From: Dendrocalamus latiflorus
Taxonomy: Eukaryota > Streptophyta > Magnoliopsida > Poales > Poaceae
Direction of reading: 5' to 3'
Assembly (NCBI GenBank): GCA_017311315.1
Contig: CM029627.1
Span: forward strand, 50,762,797 to 50,826,796
Length of the DNA: 64,000 nt
How positions within the stretch are numbered: the stretch's first letter is position 1; every line of letters begins with the position of its first letter. Below are positions 56,609-64,000 of this stretch, piece after piece. The position numbers were made by a program, and so were the translations under genes. Below the pieces are notes generated by a model that made no database searches, had not been told where the DNA came from, and saw nothing but the letters and a program-made list of their open reading frames with translations.

Positions 56609-59600
56609 TCATAACCGAGCAAGGTTAAGATTGTGTTTGAAATTTTCTAGTTGTCTTACTGTCAATGGTTTTGTAAACCCATCTGCAACTTGATCTCCGG
56701 AGGGAACAAAATCAATTTCCAATAATTTCTTAGACACCCGTTCTCTAACAAAATGATAATCAACTTCTATATGTTTTGTTCGAGCATGAAAAATTGGATT
56801 TGCTGAAAGATACTTAGCTCCAAGATTATCACACCATAATTTAGCTGTGGGAGGACAGGATATACCAATTTCTTTAAGTAGAATTTGAACCCACATTACT
56901 TCTGCTGTTGCATTAGCAATTGCTTTGTATTCTGCCTCTGTACTAGATCTTGAGACAGTTGCTTGTTTACGTGCACTCCATGAAATTAAATTTGATCCAA
57001 GAAAGATAGCGAAGCCACCAGTAGATCTTCTATCATCTAGAGAACCTGCCCAATCTGCATCTGAAAAGGCACTAACAAGTAGGGATTTAGACTTACTTAT
57101 CTTTAATCCAATCTTTGTAGTTTGTTTTAAATACCTTAAGATCCTTTTTACCGCTGCCCAATGTGAGACAGTAGGAGCATGAAGGAACTGACACACCTTA
57201 TTAACAGGAAAAGCAATGTCTGGCCTAGTAAGAGTTAAGTACTGAAGTGCACCTACTATACTTCTGTATTGAGTGATATCATTAGCACCCAAAGGTTCAC
57301 CTTCAACCGCTGACATCTTCTCACTAGTTGACATTGGAGTACTGACAGGTTTACAATCAAACATTCCAACTCTTTTCAGTAAGTCCGAAGCATATTTATC
57401 TTGAGTTAGGATGATTCCATCTCGTACCTTGTTTACTTCTATTCCCAGAAAATAATGTAGCTCTCCTAAATCCTTCAAGGCAACATCTTGTTTCAGGTTC
57501 CGTAATAGATTTGTTGTGGCCTCTTGAGTTGAACTTGCAACTATTATATCATCAACATAGACAAGTACAAAAACTGTTACACCATTCTCATTAAAGAAGA
57601 ACAATGAGGTGTCTGCCTTTGAAGATTTAAAACCAAGATCGCACAACTTAGCACTCAAACGTGCATACCAGGCACGTGGTGCTTGTTTCAGTCCATACAG
57701 GGCCTTATCTAGTTTGCAGACATAGTCAGGCGTAGTCTTGTCTTCATACCCTGGTGGTTGTCTCATATACACCTCTTCTTCTAGAATACCATGGAGAAAT
57801 GCATTCTGAACATCTAATTGTCTTAGATACCATCCTTTAGAGACAGCAATAGATAAAATAATTCTAATAGTGACTGCCTTAACAACTGGACTGAAGGTAT
57901 CTTCATAGTCTATCCCATATCTTTGCTTAAATCCTTTTGCAACTAAACGAGCTTTATATCTGTCTAAACTCCCATCAGCCTTTCTTTTAATCTTGTAAAC
58001 CCATTTACAGTCTATAATATTTGTTCCTTTTTTAGGTGGAACTAGGTGCCAAGTTTTGTTTTTCACCAGTGCATCATATTCCAAATCCATAGCATTTTTC
58101 CAATTAACATCTCCAATAGCTTCATTAATATTTTGTGGTTCCCCAGATGATGTAAAGTAACTGTATCTAATTGTGCCATCAGTATATACCTTAGGTTTGT
58201 GAATACCATCTTGAAGACGCGTCCGAGGTCGATCTGAAACAGTTGTCGTAGGAGAAATCACCATAGAAGATCCGGACAGATTATCAGCTGCAGTCAATGT
58301 TGTGCTGTCGTTGTTTGGCAATGATGGTATGGAGACAGTCGGGGCAGTGCCATCAGCCGGAAAAATCTCGTCATTGATCGGCAACCGTGGAGTCGTGGCA
58401 GATGACAACTGGATTTCGCTGTCCCTCCCGCGCGTTGAAGGCACTGCCATTGCAGAAACAGGCGGGAGAGGATGTACTGACCGCCGCGTGCCATCTTCCG
58501 ATTGAGGTGATAAAACTGTAGCTGGCGTTGGCGACGTGATGCCGGCTGACGCGTCCCATGCAGAGGTAGACTGATCTAGTTGCGTGTCGCCCGTAGAAAC
58601 ATCAGGAAAGACCATGTTGTCTGAAGTAGTATTGCCCTGCAAATTTCCTTCTTCATCCAGATTAGTAGCATCAGGAGTATTAGACATATGACCAGCCAAA
58701 AATTCATCCCCTGATTGAAAATTAAATAAAGTTGGAGGTAGAAGGAGAATTTCAGAACGAAGGCGAGCACCTGCATTTGCATGCAATTTTGAGAAGGGAA
58801 AGACATTCTCATCGAACACAACATCTCTAGAGATGTAGATGCGTCCAGTGGCTATATCAAGACATTTGAATCCTTTATGCAGATTACTATAGCCAAGAAA
58901 GACACATTCTTTGGAACGAAACTGGAGTTTACGATCATTAAAAGGGCGAAGATTGGGCCAACATGCACACCCAAACACTCTTAGAGATGAATAGTTGGGT
59001 TTTGTATGAAACAATCGTTCTAAGGGAGTTGAATAGTTGATTACTTTGCTAGGAGTACGATTAATAAGGAATGTAGCGGCAAGGAACGCTTCATCCCAAA
59101 ACTTGAGGGGCATGTGTGCATGTGCCAACAAGGAGAGGCCTACTTCAATAATATGTCTATGTTTACGCTCAGCTGCTCCATTTTGTTGATGAGCATGAGG
59201 ACATGAAACAAGATGTGAGATACCAATTTCGGTAAAGAAAGGATGAAGCTTTTCATACTCTCCCCCCCAATCTGTTTGAACAGAAATAATTTTTCGATCA
59301 AAGAGTCGTTCAACAAGATTTTGGAACTCATGAAATTTCTGAAAAACTTCAGATTTAAACTTTAGAAGGTAAATCCATGTGAATTTGCTGAAGTCATCAA
59401 TAAAACTAACATAGTATTTATATCTCCCAACAGAATCAGGTGCAGGACCCCAGACATCAGAGAAAACAAGCTGTAAAGGATGACTGGATACACTAGTAGA
59501 CTTGGGATATGGCAACTGATGACTCTTTGCTTGTTGACAAGCATCACAAACCGATATTTTATTTGACTCATCTAAACATGGAAGATTAAAATCTCTAACG

Positions 59601-61015
59601 ACTCTTTGTATGATAGGCATAGCTGGATGACCAAGGCGATTGTGCCACTTCTCAAAAGTTGGTTTGACAACTCCAAAGGCTTGCTTTGTAGATGGTGCAT
59701 GGAGAAGAGGATACAGTCCCTTGTAACATGTACCTCTAAGAAGAGTGCTCCTCGTGTCCCGATCCTTAATAAGAAAGAAATCAGGATGAAATTCTAGGAA
59801 AACATTATTGTCAGATACTAGACGATGAACAGAGACTAAGTTCTTTTTAGCCTTTGGAACATGTAGGACATTGTTAAGATTGAGATTACGATTAGGGGTA
59901 TGAACAATAGACTGGCCAATATGACTAATATTCATACCTGCACCGCTCGCAGTGTGGATCTGATCTGTGCCATTGTATTTATCACGAACTGACAACTTCT
60001 CCAATTCTCCCGTAATGTGATCAGTAGCGCCAGTATCGACGTACCAATTTGTATCTACACTGTAGGAATTCATTGCAGCCTGCACATGCTTCTCATCTGG
60101 CACATAATTTTCATCATACCTGTACCAGCATCGATCAGCAGTGTGTCCAGTTTTGTGACACACTTGACAGATTGATCCTGTGCGGTTGTTGGAGTTAAAA
60201 TTGCTGCCGTGGCCGTTGCTGTTTGGTTTCTGGCGTTGATTGTTGAAGCTTCCAGTTCCTGAGCCACGTCCTCGGTTTGTATTGCGTCCGCGTCCTGCGC
60301 CACGCCAACGTCCGCCAGAACCACCACGTCCTCCCCGGTTGGCCAGATTTGCCGAAGATCCGGAGAAGCTCCCGCCGCCGATCAACTGCATACGCGTCTC
60401 AAACGCAAGCAGCTGGGAATAGACTTCGTTGATGGTGACGGGTTCTGTTTTTGCAATGATAGAAGAAACAACAGGATTGAACTCATAATCAAGACCAGTG
60501 AGTATATACTCCACAAGTTCTTCCTCGTCAATGGATCTGCCGGCGGCGGCCATCTCATCTCCAAGAGCTCGCATCTTGCCGACGTATTCTGCAACCGACT
60601 GATTTCCTTTTTGAGCAGTTGAGAGAGCAAGCCGTGTATTCACAGCTCGAGCACGGGTCTGCGACGAGAACATGCACTCGATCGCACTCCATGCTGCTGC
60701 TGCAGTCTCCTTTGCGGCGACTTGAGCGAAGATTTCTCTTGATAGAGAACCAAAGATGAACCCCAGCACTTGTTGATTCGTGGCGTACCACTCTTCATAC
60801 GCTGGATTGGGAATCTTGACGCTTTTGTCAGCGATCTTGCCGTCGATCTCAGCATCAGGAATTGTTGTAGCGCCGGTCAGGTGATCCATCAGACGCGCAC
60901 CTCGAACGGCAGTGAGGATTTGCGCCTTCCACATGCCATAGTTGTTCTTCGTTAGTTTCTCCGAGATGGAGATACCAACAAAGGGATTCACGGTGGAGGA
61001 AGATGATCCGGCCAT
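56609..61015 (-). CDS. Copia gag-pol polyprotein, intact
   Basis: This 1468-aa single frame has all Copia parts in order. Gag (UBN2-like) spans about 20-210, with a Gly/Arg/Asn-rich linker to 280. The zinc knuckle [14 protein letters not shown] is at 283-296. The protease motif DTGATDH is at 327-333. Integrase has its HHCC zinc site (H457, H463, C490, C493) and the DDE residues D520, D582 and E616. Reverse transcriptase has YVDD at 1153-1156. RNase H includes SDADWAG at 1318-1324 and a SSTEAEYKA block. The length and domain order are normal for the family, and no stop or frameshift is seen. It should give a self-processing polyprotein that copies the element RNA and inserts the DNA. The start at 61015 lies 28 bases after the primer site, as usual. 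Confidence 0.97.
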   Translation of the reverse strand: MAGSSSSTVNPFVGISISEKLTKNNYGMWKAQILTAVRGARLMDHLTGATTIPDAEIDGKIADKSVKIPNPAYEEWYATNQQVLGFIFGSLSREIFAQVAAKETAAAAWSAIECMFSSQTRARAVNTRLALSTAQKGNQSVAEYVGKMRALGDEMAAAGRSIDEEELVEYILTGLDYEFNPVVSSIIAKTEPVTINEVYSQLLAFETRMQLIGGGSFSGSSANLANRGGRGGSGGRWRGAGRGRNTNRGRGSGTGSFNNQRQKPNSNGHGSNFNSNNRTGSICQVCHKTGHTADRCWYRYDENYVPDEKHVQAAMNSYSVDTNWYVDTGATDHITGELEKLSVRDKYNGTDQIHTASGAGMNISHIGQSIVHTPNRNLNLNNVLHVPKAKKNLVSVHRLVSDNNVFLEFHPDFFLIKDRDTRSTLLRGTCYKGLYPLLHAPSTKQAFGVVKPTFEKWHNRLGHPAMPIIQRVVRDFNLPCLDESNKISVCDACQQAKSHQLPYPKSTSVSSHPLQLVFSDVWGPAPDSVGRYKYYVSFIDDFSKFTWIYLLKFKSEVFQKFHEFQNLVERLFDRKIISVQTDWGGEYEKLHPFFTEIGISHLVSCPHAHQQNGAAERKHRHIIEVGLSLLAHAHMPLKFWDEAFLAATFLINRTPSKVINYSTPLERLFHTKPNYSSLRVFGCACWPNLRPFNDRKLQFRSKECVFLGYSNLHKGFKCLDIATGRIYISRDVVFDENVFPFSKLHANAGARLRSEILLLPPTLFNFQSGDEFLAGHMSNTPDATNLDEEGNLQGNTTSDNMVFPDVSTGDTQLDQSTSAWDASAGITSPTPATVLSPQSEDGTRRSVHPLPPVSAMAVPSTRGRDSEIQLSSATTPRLPINDEIFPADGTAPTVSIPSLPNNDSTTLTAADNLSGSSMVISPTTTVSDRPRTRLQDGIHKPKVYTDGTIRYSYFTSSGEPQNINEAIGDVNWKNAMDLEYDALVKNKTWHLVPPKKGTNIIDCKWVYKIKRKADGSLDRYKARLVAKGFKQRYGIDYEDTFSPVVKAVTIRIILSIAVSKGWYLRQLDVQNAFLHGILEEEVYMRQPPGYEDKTTPDYVCKLDKALYGLKQAPRAWYARLSAKLCDLGFKSSKADTSLFFFNENGVTVFVLVYVDDIIVASSTQEATTNLLRNLKQDVALKDLGELHYFLGIEVNKVRDGIILTQDKYASDLLKRVGMFDCKPVSTPMSTSEKMSAVEGEPLGANDITQYRSIVGALQYLTLTRPDIAFPVNKVCQFLHAPTVSHWAAVKRILRYLKQTTKIGLKISKSKSLLVSAFSDADWAGSLDDRRSTGGFAIFLGSNLISWSARKQATVSRSSTEAEYKAIANATAEVMWVQILLKEIGISCPPTAKLWCDNLGAKYLSANPIFHARTKHIEVDYHFVRERVSKKLLEIDFVPSGDQVADGFTKPLTVRQLENFKHNLNLARL

Positions 61016-61043
61016 TGTGTATTAGGACTAGATTGATTCCAAA

Positions 61044-61056
61044 GGCTCTGATACCA
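61044..61056 (-). other. Primer binding site of the Copia element
   Basis: TGGTATCAGAGCC on the minus strand, directly beside the 5' LTR, is complementary to the 3' region of initiator methionine tRNA. Confidence 0.85.
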
Positions 61057-61332
61057 TGAAAACAATCAGAGGCGCCAATGGATATTTGGTGAAACGCCGT
61101 TGCCTCCTGGCCTGGCGGTTGCATGTTAATATATGCAAGGAAGATCCCCTTGCGTGGAGAATACAAACTTGTTACGGTATCGGATTCTGGTGGTTGGATT
61201 AGAAGAGATTACAACAACAAATCTTAACCTACTATCTATACAACAGATGCTAAACATAACCACCATATTCCATACCGTATACAAGGAGATATTACAAGAA
61301 ATATTATCTCTATCTCAGTTCTATCTCTAACA
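61057..61332 (-). repeat. 5' LTR of the Copia element
   Basis: It is a 276-bp direct repeat of 56322-56597. It begins TGTTAGAGATAGAACTGAG on the minus strand. Confidence 0.97.
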
Positions 61333-61658
61333 TGGAGAGCATGGCGAGCGGCTGAGCGCCACTGCGCCAACCGCCAGCCGCCAGGCGACTAAGGCGAGCG
61401 CTGAGGCGCCGAGCAGGGAGCTGCCACTGGCCGGTCTGGCCTGGAGCAGGGAGGAGGAGGACGGCGAGCGCAACCCGGAGCAGGACATTGTCATCATTTT
61501 TTGCAACACAAGAAACACAGTCCTTATCAATGATACATTTATGGCATATTTTTCCTTATATCATAATATAGTTCTAGATTTGTGGTATACTAGACTACTA
61601 CTTGGTTCAAATTTAGCCCGGGGCGTGCTCTAATCCAGGATCCGCCACTGGTGCCAGG

Positions 61659-62308
61659 GCAGGGAGAAGAGCAAGTTGGGGATCCTGGAACCAATCTATT
61701 GCTCGGGCTCGGAGATGGTGTAGCGACTGAAGAAGATATGGAGCAAGGCGCGAGTCACGGTTGATAAAAAAAGAGGAGGAGAAGAAGCTAGGAGAATCGG
61801 GCACTGAGCAAAATGATCTCTGATGGGCACAAGGGTGACAAAACACGTGGTAATACCATTGTCTTTGATAATGGAATTTCTGGGTGTTCTTGTGTGAAAA
61901 AAACCCCTACAATTATGTAATAGTTATTAATAATGGTGATTATTCTTGATAAATATTAATGATTTTGAAACAGCTAAGAAACACCATACCGTAGATCCGT
62001 AGAACAAAGACGTACAGAACTTTTCTGGTACTATATAGCCAGATTTTTGGATAGCAAAATTTCCCTTGGAATGAGTTAATATCACCAAAAGAGTCCCATG
62101 AAGAAAGCCACAGCTCCTAGTAAACTAAAAATCTCCTTACAGAGCAAATGGTGAAATTTTTTGACTTACATTTACGCAAAAAAATCAAGCAACATACAAG
62201 CAGCAGAACCGATAAATTAAAAGAAATTAATCACGAAGCATATATAATAAGGTACTATCATAGGCTGATAGACATACTGGGGATACAGTAATTATCTCCA
62301 CGCACGAT
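61659..62308. other. LINE flank and downstream region of DUF4220 gene 2, no further gene
   Basis: The first part continues the LINE 3' flank after the hAT target copy. The rest is AT-rich without a recognised feature. Open frame 61613-61846 is not supported by a domain. Confidence 0.35.
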
Positions 62309-63796
62309 TCATACCTCCTGTATTTTTTCAATGCGTGAATGTTGGTGAAGATGTTCTGCCATTAGCCACACGATTGTTGTCAACTCAGCACCGCTGTTGA
62401 GTTTCGTGACATGGGACTCCCTGCTGCATCGGTTGGCTGCATAGACTAGAATATTCGCCCACACCTCAAGGACCACTTCCAACGATTCGCGGTCTAAATC
62501 CTCATCGACCAGCACTCGGACAATTTTATTCGCATACGAGAGACGAGGACGTTCGACGCTGAAGCGTTGGCCCTCTTCGTACAAGATGCTAGCAAGCTTC
62601 TCGATTCGCGGGAGCGTTGAAGAAGTGGGTCCGTCATGTAGGCGGAATAATTCCTGGAGCATAGTACAAACGTTACTGCTCTTGTTGGGATCACCCCATA
62701 TCTTGACCATATTGTCGCAGGTTTGCTTGTACAACCATTTCTGAGCAAGGCCTGGTAGCATGTAGGGCCGTCTCACAAGGAGGAACATCATGTAATTGGA
62801 TAGTGCCCTTATTGCCTCCACAAGGGCCTTTACATCCTGTTCCTTGGCTCGCTTGCTTCTCGCAAGCAAAATGTCAGTGCCGATGTGCCAGATAAGGATG
62901 CCCTCATGGAGCTCGACGCCGAGGGTCGAGGAGAGACGTTCGTACAAATTCCGACGCTCTAGTGCCTCCTGGCCCCACTTGTTCCTGAGCACACCCATTG
63001 TGTTCACCTCCCCCTTACTTAACAAACTTTGTATATAGCTGAACAACAACATCTTGACATCCTGTGAAATCACAACTTTTCGCGAGTAATGCATCCTGTT
63101 CCACCACTCATCATACCCCAACTTCTTGGCCAATCTGCTGAACAGAGGACGAGTGGTCGACTTGTCGTTGCGACTGCAAAAGTGCAGCATGTTGTACTGC
63201 CCCATGGTGCCTGACCACCTCCGTGATCTGTTGTAGCTTGAGCTCCCCATGAACCTGGCAAGCTGACGAAGAGATACAACCACATGCCGGAGCTGATGCC
63301 ATCTTCCAGCGCACAGGGCTGTATGTCTAAGCCAACGCCATCGAGTGGTACTCAGGAAGGCAAATGCCCAGCTCGACCCTAGTGCGTTCAGCAGTGATGT
63401 CGTCTCCAGGAGGAAGGCAGCACCCAACAAGACGTAAGTGATGGCAACATCAACTCTGCTGTGACCATCTTTCGCACTGAACTGAAACAGCAAAAGCGCT
63501 GCGGCGGTGGCGAGTGGCGAGACCACACGGATGCAGTATCCACAGCAAGTATGGATCACTGCTGCCTTGGTGTACAGGATTTCGTACATCAAGGAAAGCT
63601 CCATCTCCACCAATGCCCACATATGATTGTGTTCTTTCCTAACGCGTCCAAGTAATTCGGTGTCATGACTATCGGGATCCATACCGATCACAGAATCAAC
63701 TATCCCACGCTTGCAGATATGGAACTGATAGAACGCGGTGGATAGGGCAAAAGGCGAAACAGAGGAAAGGGATTCCGTAGGGAAGCCGGCAACCAA
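62309..63796 (-). CDS. DUF4220/DUF594 membrane protein, gene 2, 5' truncated by an LTR
   Basis: This 495-aa open frame covers the C-terminal two thirds of a DUF4220 protein. Family sequence begins at residue 25 (FHICKRGIVDSVIGMDPDS). It goes on with VEMELSLMYEILYTKAAVIH, hydrophobic segments at about 89-107 and 117-138, RWSGTMGQYNMLHFC, LIWHIGTDILL and the DUF594 block GAELTTIVWLMAEH. The first 24 residues are encoded by an LTR that ends at 63726. Compared with gene 1 (32070-34348), about 155 N-terminal residues and their membrane segments are gone. The remaining frame is open, so a shortened protein from an LTR-driven transcript is possible. Otherwise this is a pseudogene. The two genes share orientation and family, as in rice DUF4220 clusters. 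Confidence 0.85.
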   Translation of the reverse strand: MVAGFPTESLSSVSPFALSTAFYQFHICKRGIVDSVIGMDPDSHDTELLGRVRKEHNHMWALVEMELSLMYEILYTKAAVIHTCCGYCIRVVSPLATAAALLLFQFSAKDGHSRVDVAITYVLLGAAFLLETTSLLNALGSSWAFAFLSTTRWRWLRHTALCAGRWHQLRHVVVSLRQLARFMGSSSYNRSRRWSGTMGQYNMLHFCSRNDKSTTRPLFSRLAKKLGYDEWWNRMHYSRKVVISQDVKMLLFSYIQSLLSKGEVNTMGVLRNKWGQEALERRNLYERLSSTLGVELHEGILIWHIGTDILLARSKRAKEQDVKALVEAIRALSNYMMFLLVRRPYMLPGLAQKWLYKQTCDNMVKIWGDPNKSSNVCTMLQELFRLHDGPTSSTLPRIEKLASILYEEGQRFSVERPRLSYANKIVRVLVDEDLDRESLEVVLEVWANILVYAANRCSRESHVTKLNSGAELTTIVWLMAEHLHQHSRIEKIQEV

Positions 63797-63991
63797 ACGT
63801 TGCTCTGCTTCATTACAATAGCATGCGGTAGCCCTCTTATATAGATGGCTCCCCCTAACAGATGTAATCTAACTCCAATCATATCTCTAACTATATCTCT
63901 AATACAAGGAAACCAATCTCTAACTCAAATAGAAACCAATCTCTAATTCCTAATAATAACCCGTCTGGGCCCAAGGCCCACGCCTATAACA
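63726..63991 (-). mobile_element. 3' LTR of a Copia-type element entering from the right edge
   Basis: On the minus strand it begins TGTTATAGGCGTGGGCC at 63991 and ends CGTTCTATCA at 63726, 266 bp. It contains a TATA-like CTATATAAGAGGG (about 63832-63845) and repeated TTAGAGAT words. GGGGTGTAG just upstream (63992-64000) looks like a polypurine tract, so this is a 3' LTR whose element lies beyond the window. The adjacent GGAAC (63721-63725) would be its target duplication. Confidence 0.7.
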
Positions 63992-64000
63992 CTACACCCC

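Larger units (their letters stand above)
56322..61332 (-). mobile_element. Complete Ty1/Copia retrotransposon (5011 bp)
   Basis: Two 276-bp LTRs (56322-56597 and 61057-61332) look identical by eye and have TG...CA ends. A 5-bp duplication TGGAG flanks the element (56317-56321 and 61333-61337). The primer site TGGTATCAGAGCC (61044-61056, minus) touches the 5' LTR. A polypurine tract, TGAGGGGGGC on the minus strand, precedes the 3' LTR. One uninterrupted polyprotein fills the inside. Insertion must be recent. Confidence 0.98.
55863..61650. mobile_element. hAT element split by a nested Copia element
   Basis: The left end CAGGGGCGGAACTAGG and the inverted right end CAGTGGCGGATCCTGG are TIRs. A perfect 8-bp duplication GTGCCAGG flanks them (55855-55862 and 61651-61658). 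Without the Copia element (5011 bp) and its 5-bp target copy, the element is about 772 bp, too short for a transposase. Its central part (56100-56321 and 61333-61480) is GC-rich and may be captured sequence, but I recognise no gene in it. Confidence 0.9.

Noticed and set aside
63726..63991. Solo LTR interpretation
   Set aside because: The bases beyond 63991 look like a polypurine tract and do not repeat the GGAAC flank, so a 3' LTR of a longer element fits better.

Overview
This is plant nuclear DNA from a grass. It is most likely Oryza or a close relative, to judge from two DUF4220/DUF594 genes (a family expanded in cereals), several Ty3/Gypsy LTRs over 3 kb long, a CACTA element with an Ulp1-type protease, and hAT and Copia elements with rice-like termini. 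The window is dominated by transposons. Only two loci look like ordinary host genes, and both are damaged. All calls come from reading the sequence; no database search was run.

Layout. 0-7 kb: a Gypsy-type LTR (about 1.8-5.0 kb), then a block (5.0-7.1 kb) that recurs at 50.8-55.3 kb. 7-12 kb: remnants of an LTR element with a gag fragment, a tandem duplication and a CACTA Transposase_24 fragment. 12.6-16.9 kb: two decayed Gypsy gag regions on the minus strand sharing one LTR. 17.4-21.1 kb: a large LTR, followed by an inverted partial copy that abuts a truncated CACTA element (21.75-23.55 kb). 24-25.7 kb: a TIR element and an F-box remnant. 27.1-30.3 kb: a gag-only Copia-like LTR element with matched 5-bp target duplications, interrupted by a hAT element carrying a CYP74/allene-oxide-synthase fragment. 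32.1-34.35 kb: DUF4220 gene 1, frameshifted near its N-terminus. 36.15-42.94 kb: a nearly complete CACTA element with long inverted termini, a decayed TNP2 transposase, a second gene with DUF8039-like and Ulp1/C48 regions, and a 200-nt hairpin just beyond the protease stop. 45.7-47.2 kb: a decayed LINE. 47.2-52 kb: further LTR-like sequence. 53.7-54.6 kb: a hAT element carrying a bHLH exon. 55.3-61.7 kb: a LINE 3' end hit by a hAT element (8-bp TSD), itself hit by an intact Copia element with two LTRs that look identical and one 1468-aa open polyprotein. 62.3-63.7 kb: DUF4220 gene 2, cut off at its 5' side by a Copia-type 3' LTR reaching the window edge.

How it fits together. The order of events can be read from nesting and target duplications: LINE, then hAT, then Copia at 55-62 kb; LTR element, then hAT at 27-30 kb; duplicated block, then hAT at 53.7 kb. 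Two of the three delimited hAT elements carry host exon fragments. The stop codons in the Gypsy gag regions are mostly of the kind made by C-to-T change, as expected for methylated, silenced transposons. The hairpin in the CACTA 3' region recalls the CACTA-derived miR820 family of rice and is the most interesting candidate regulatory element here.
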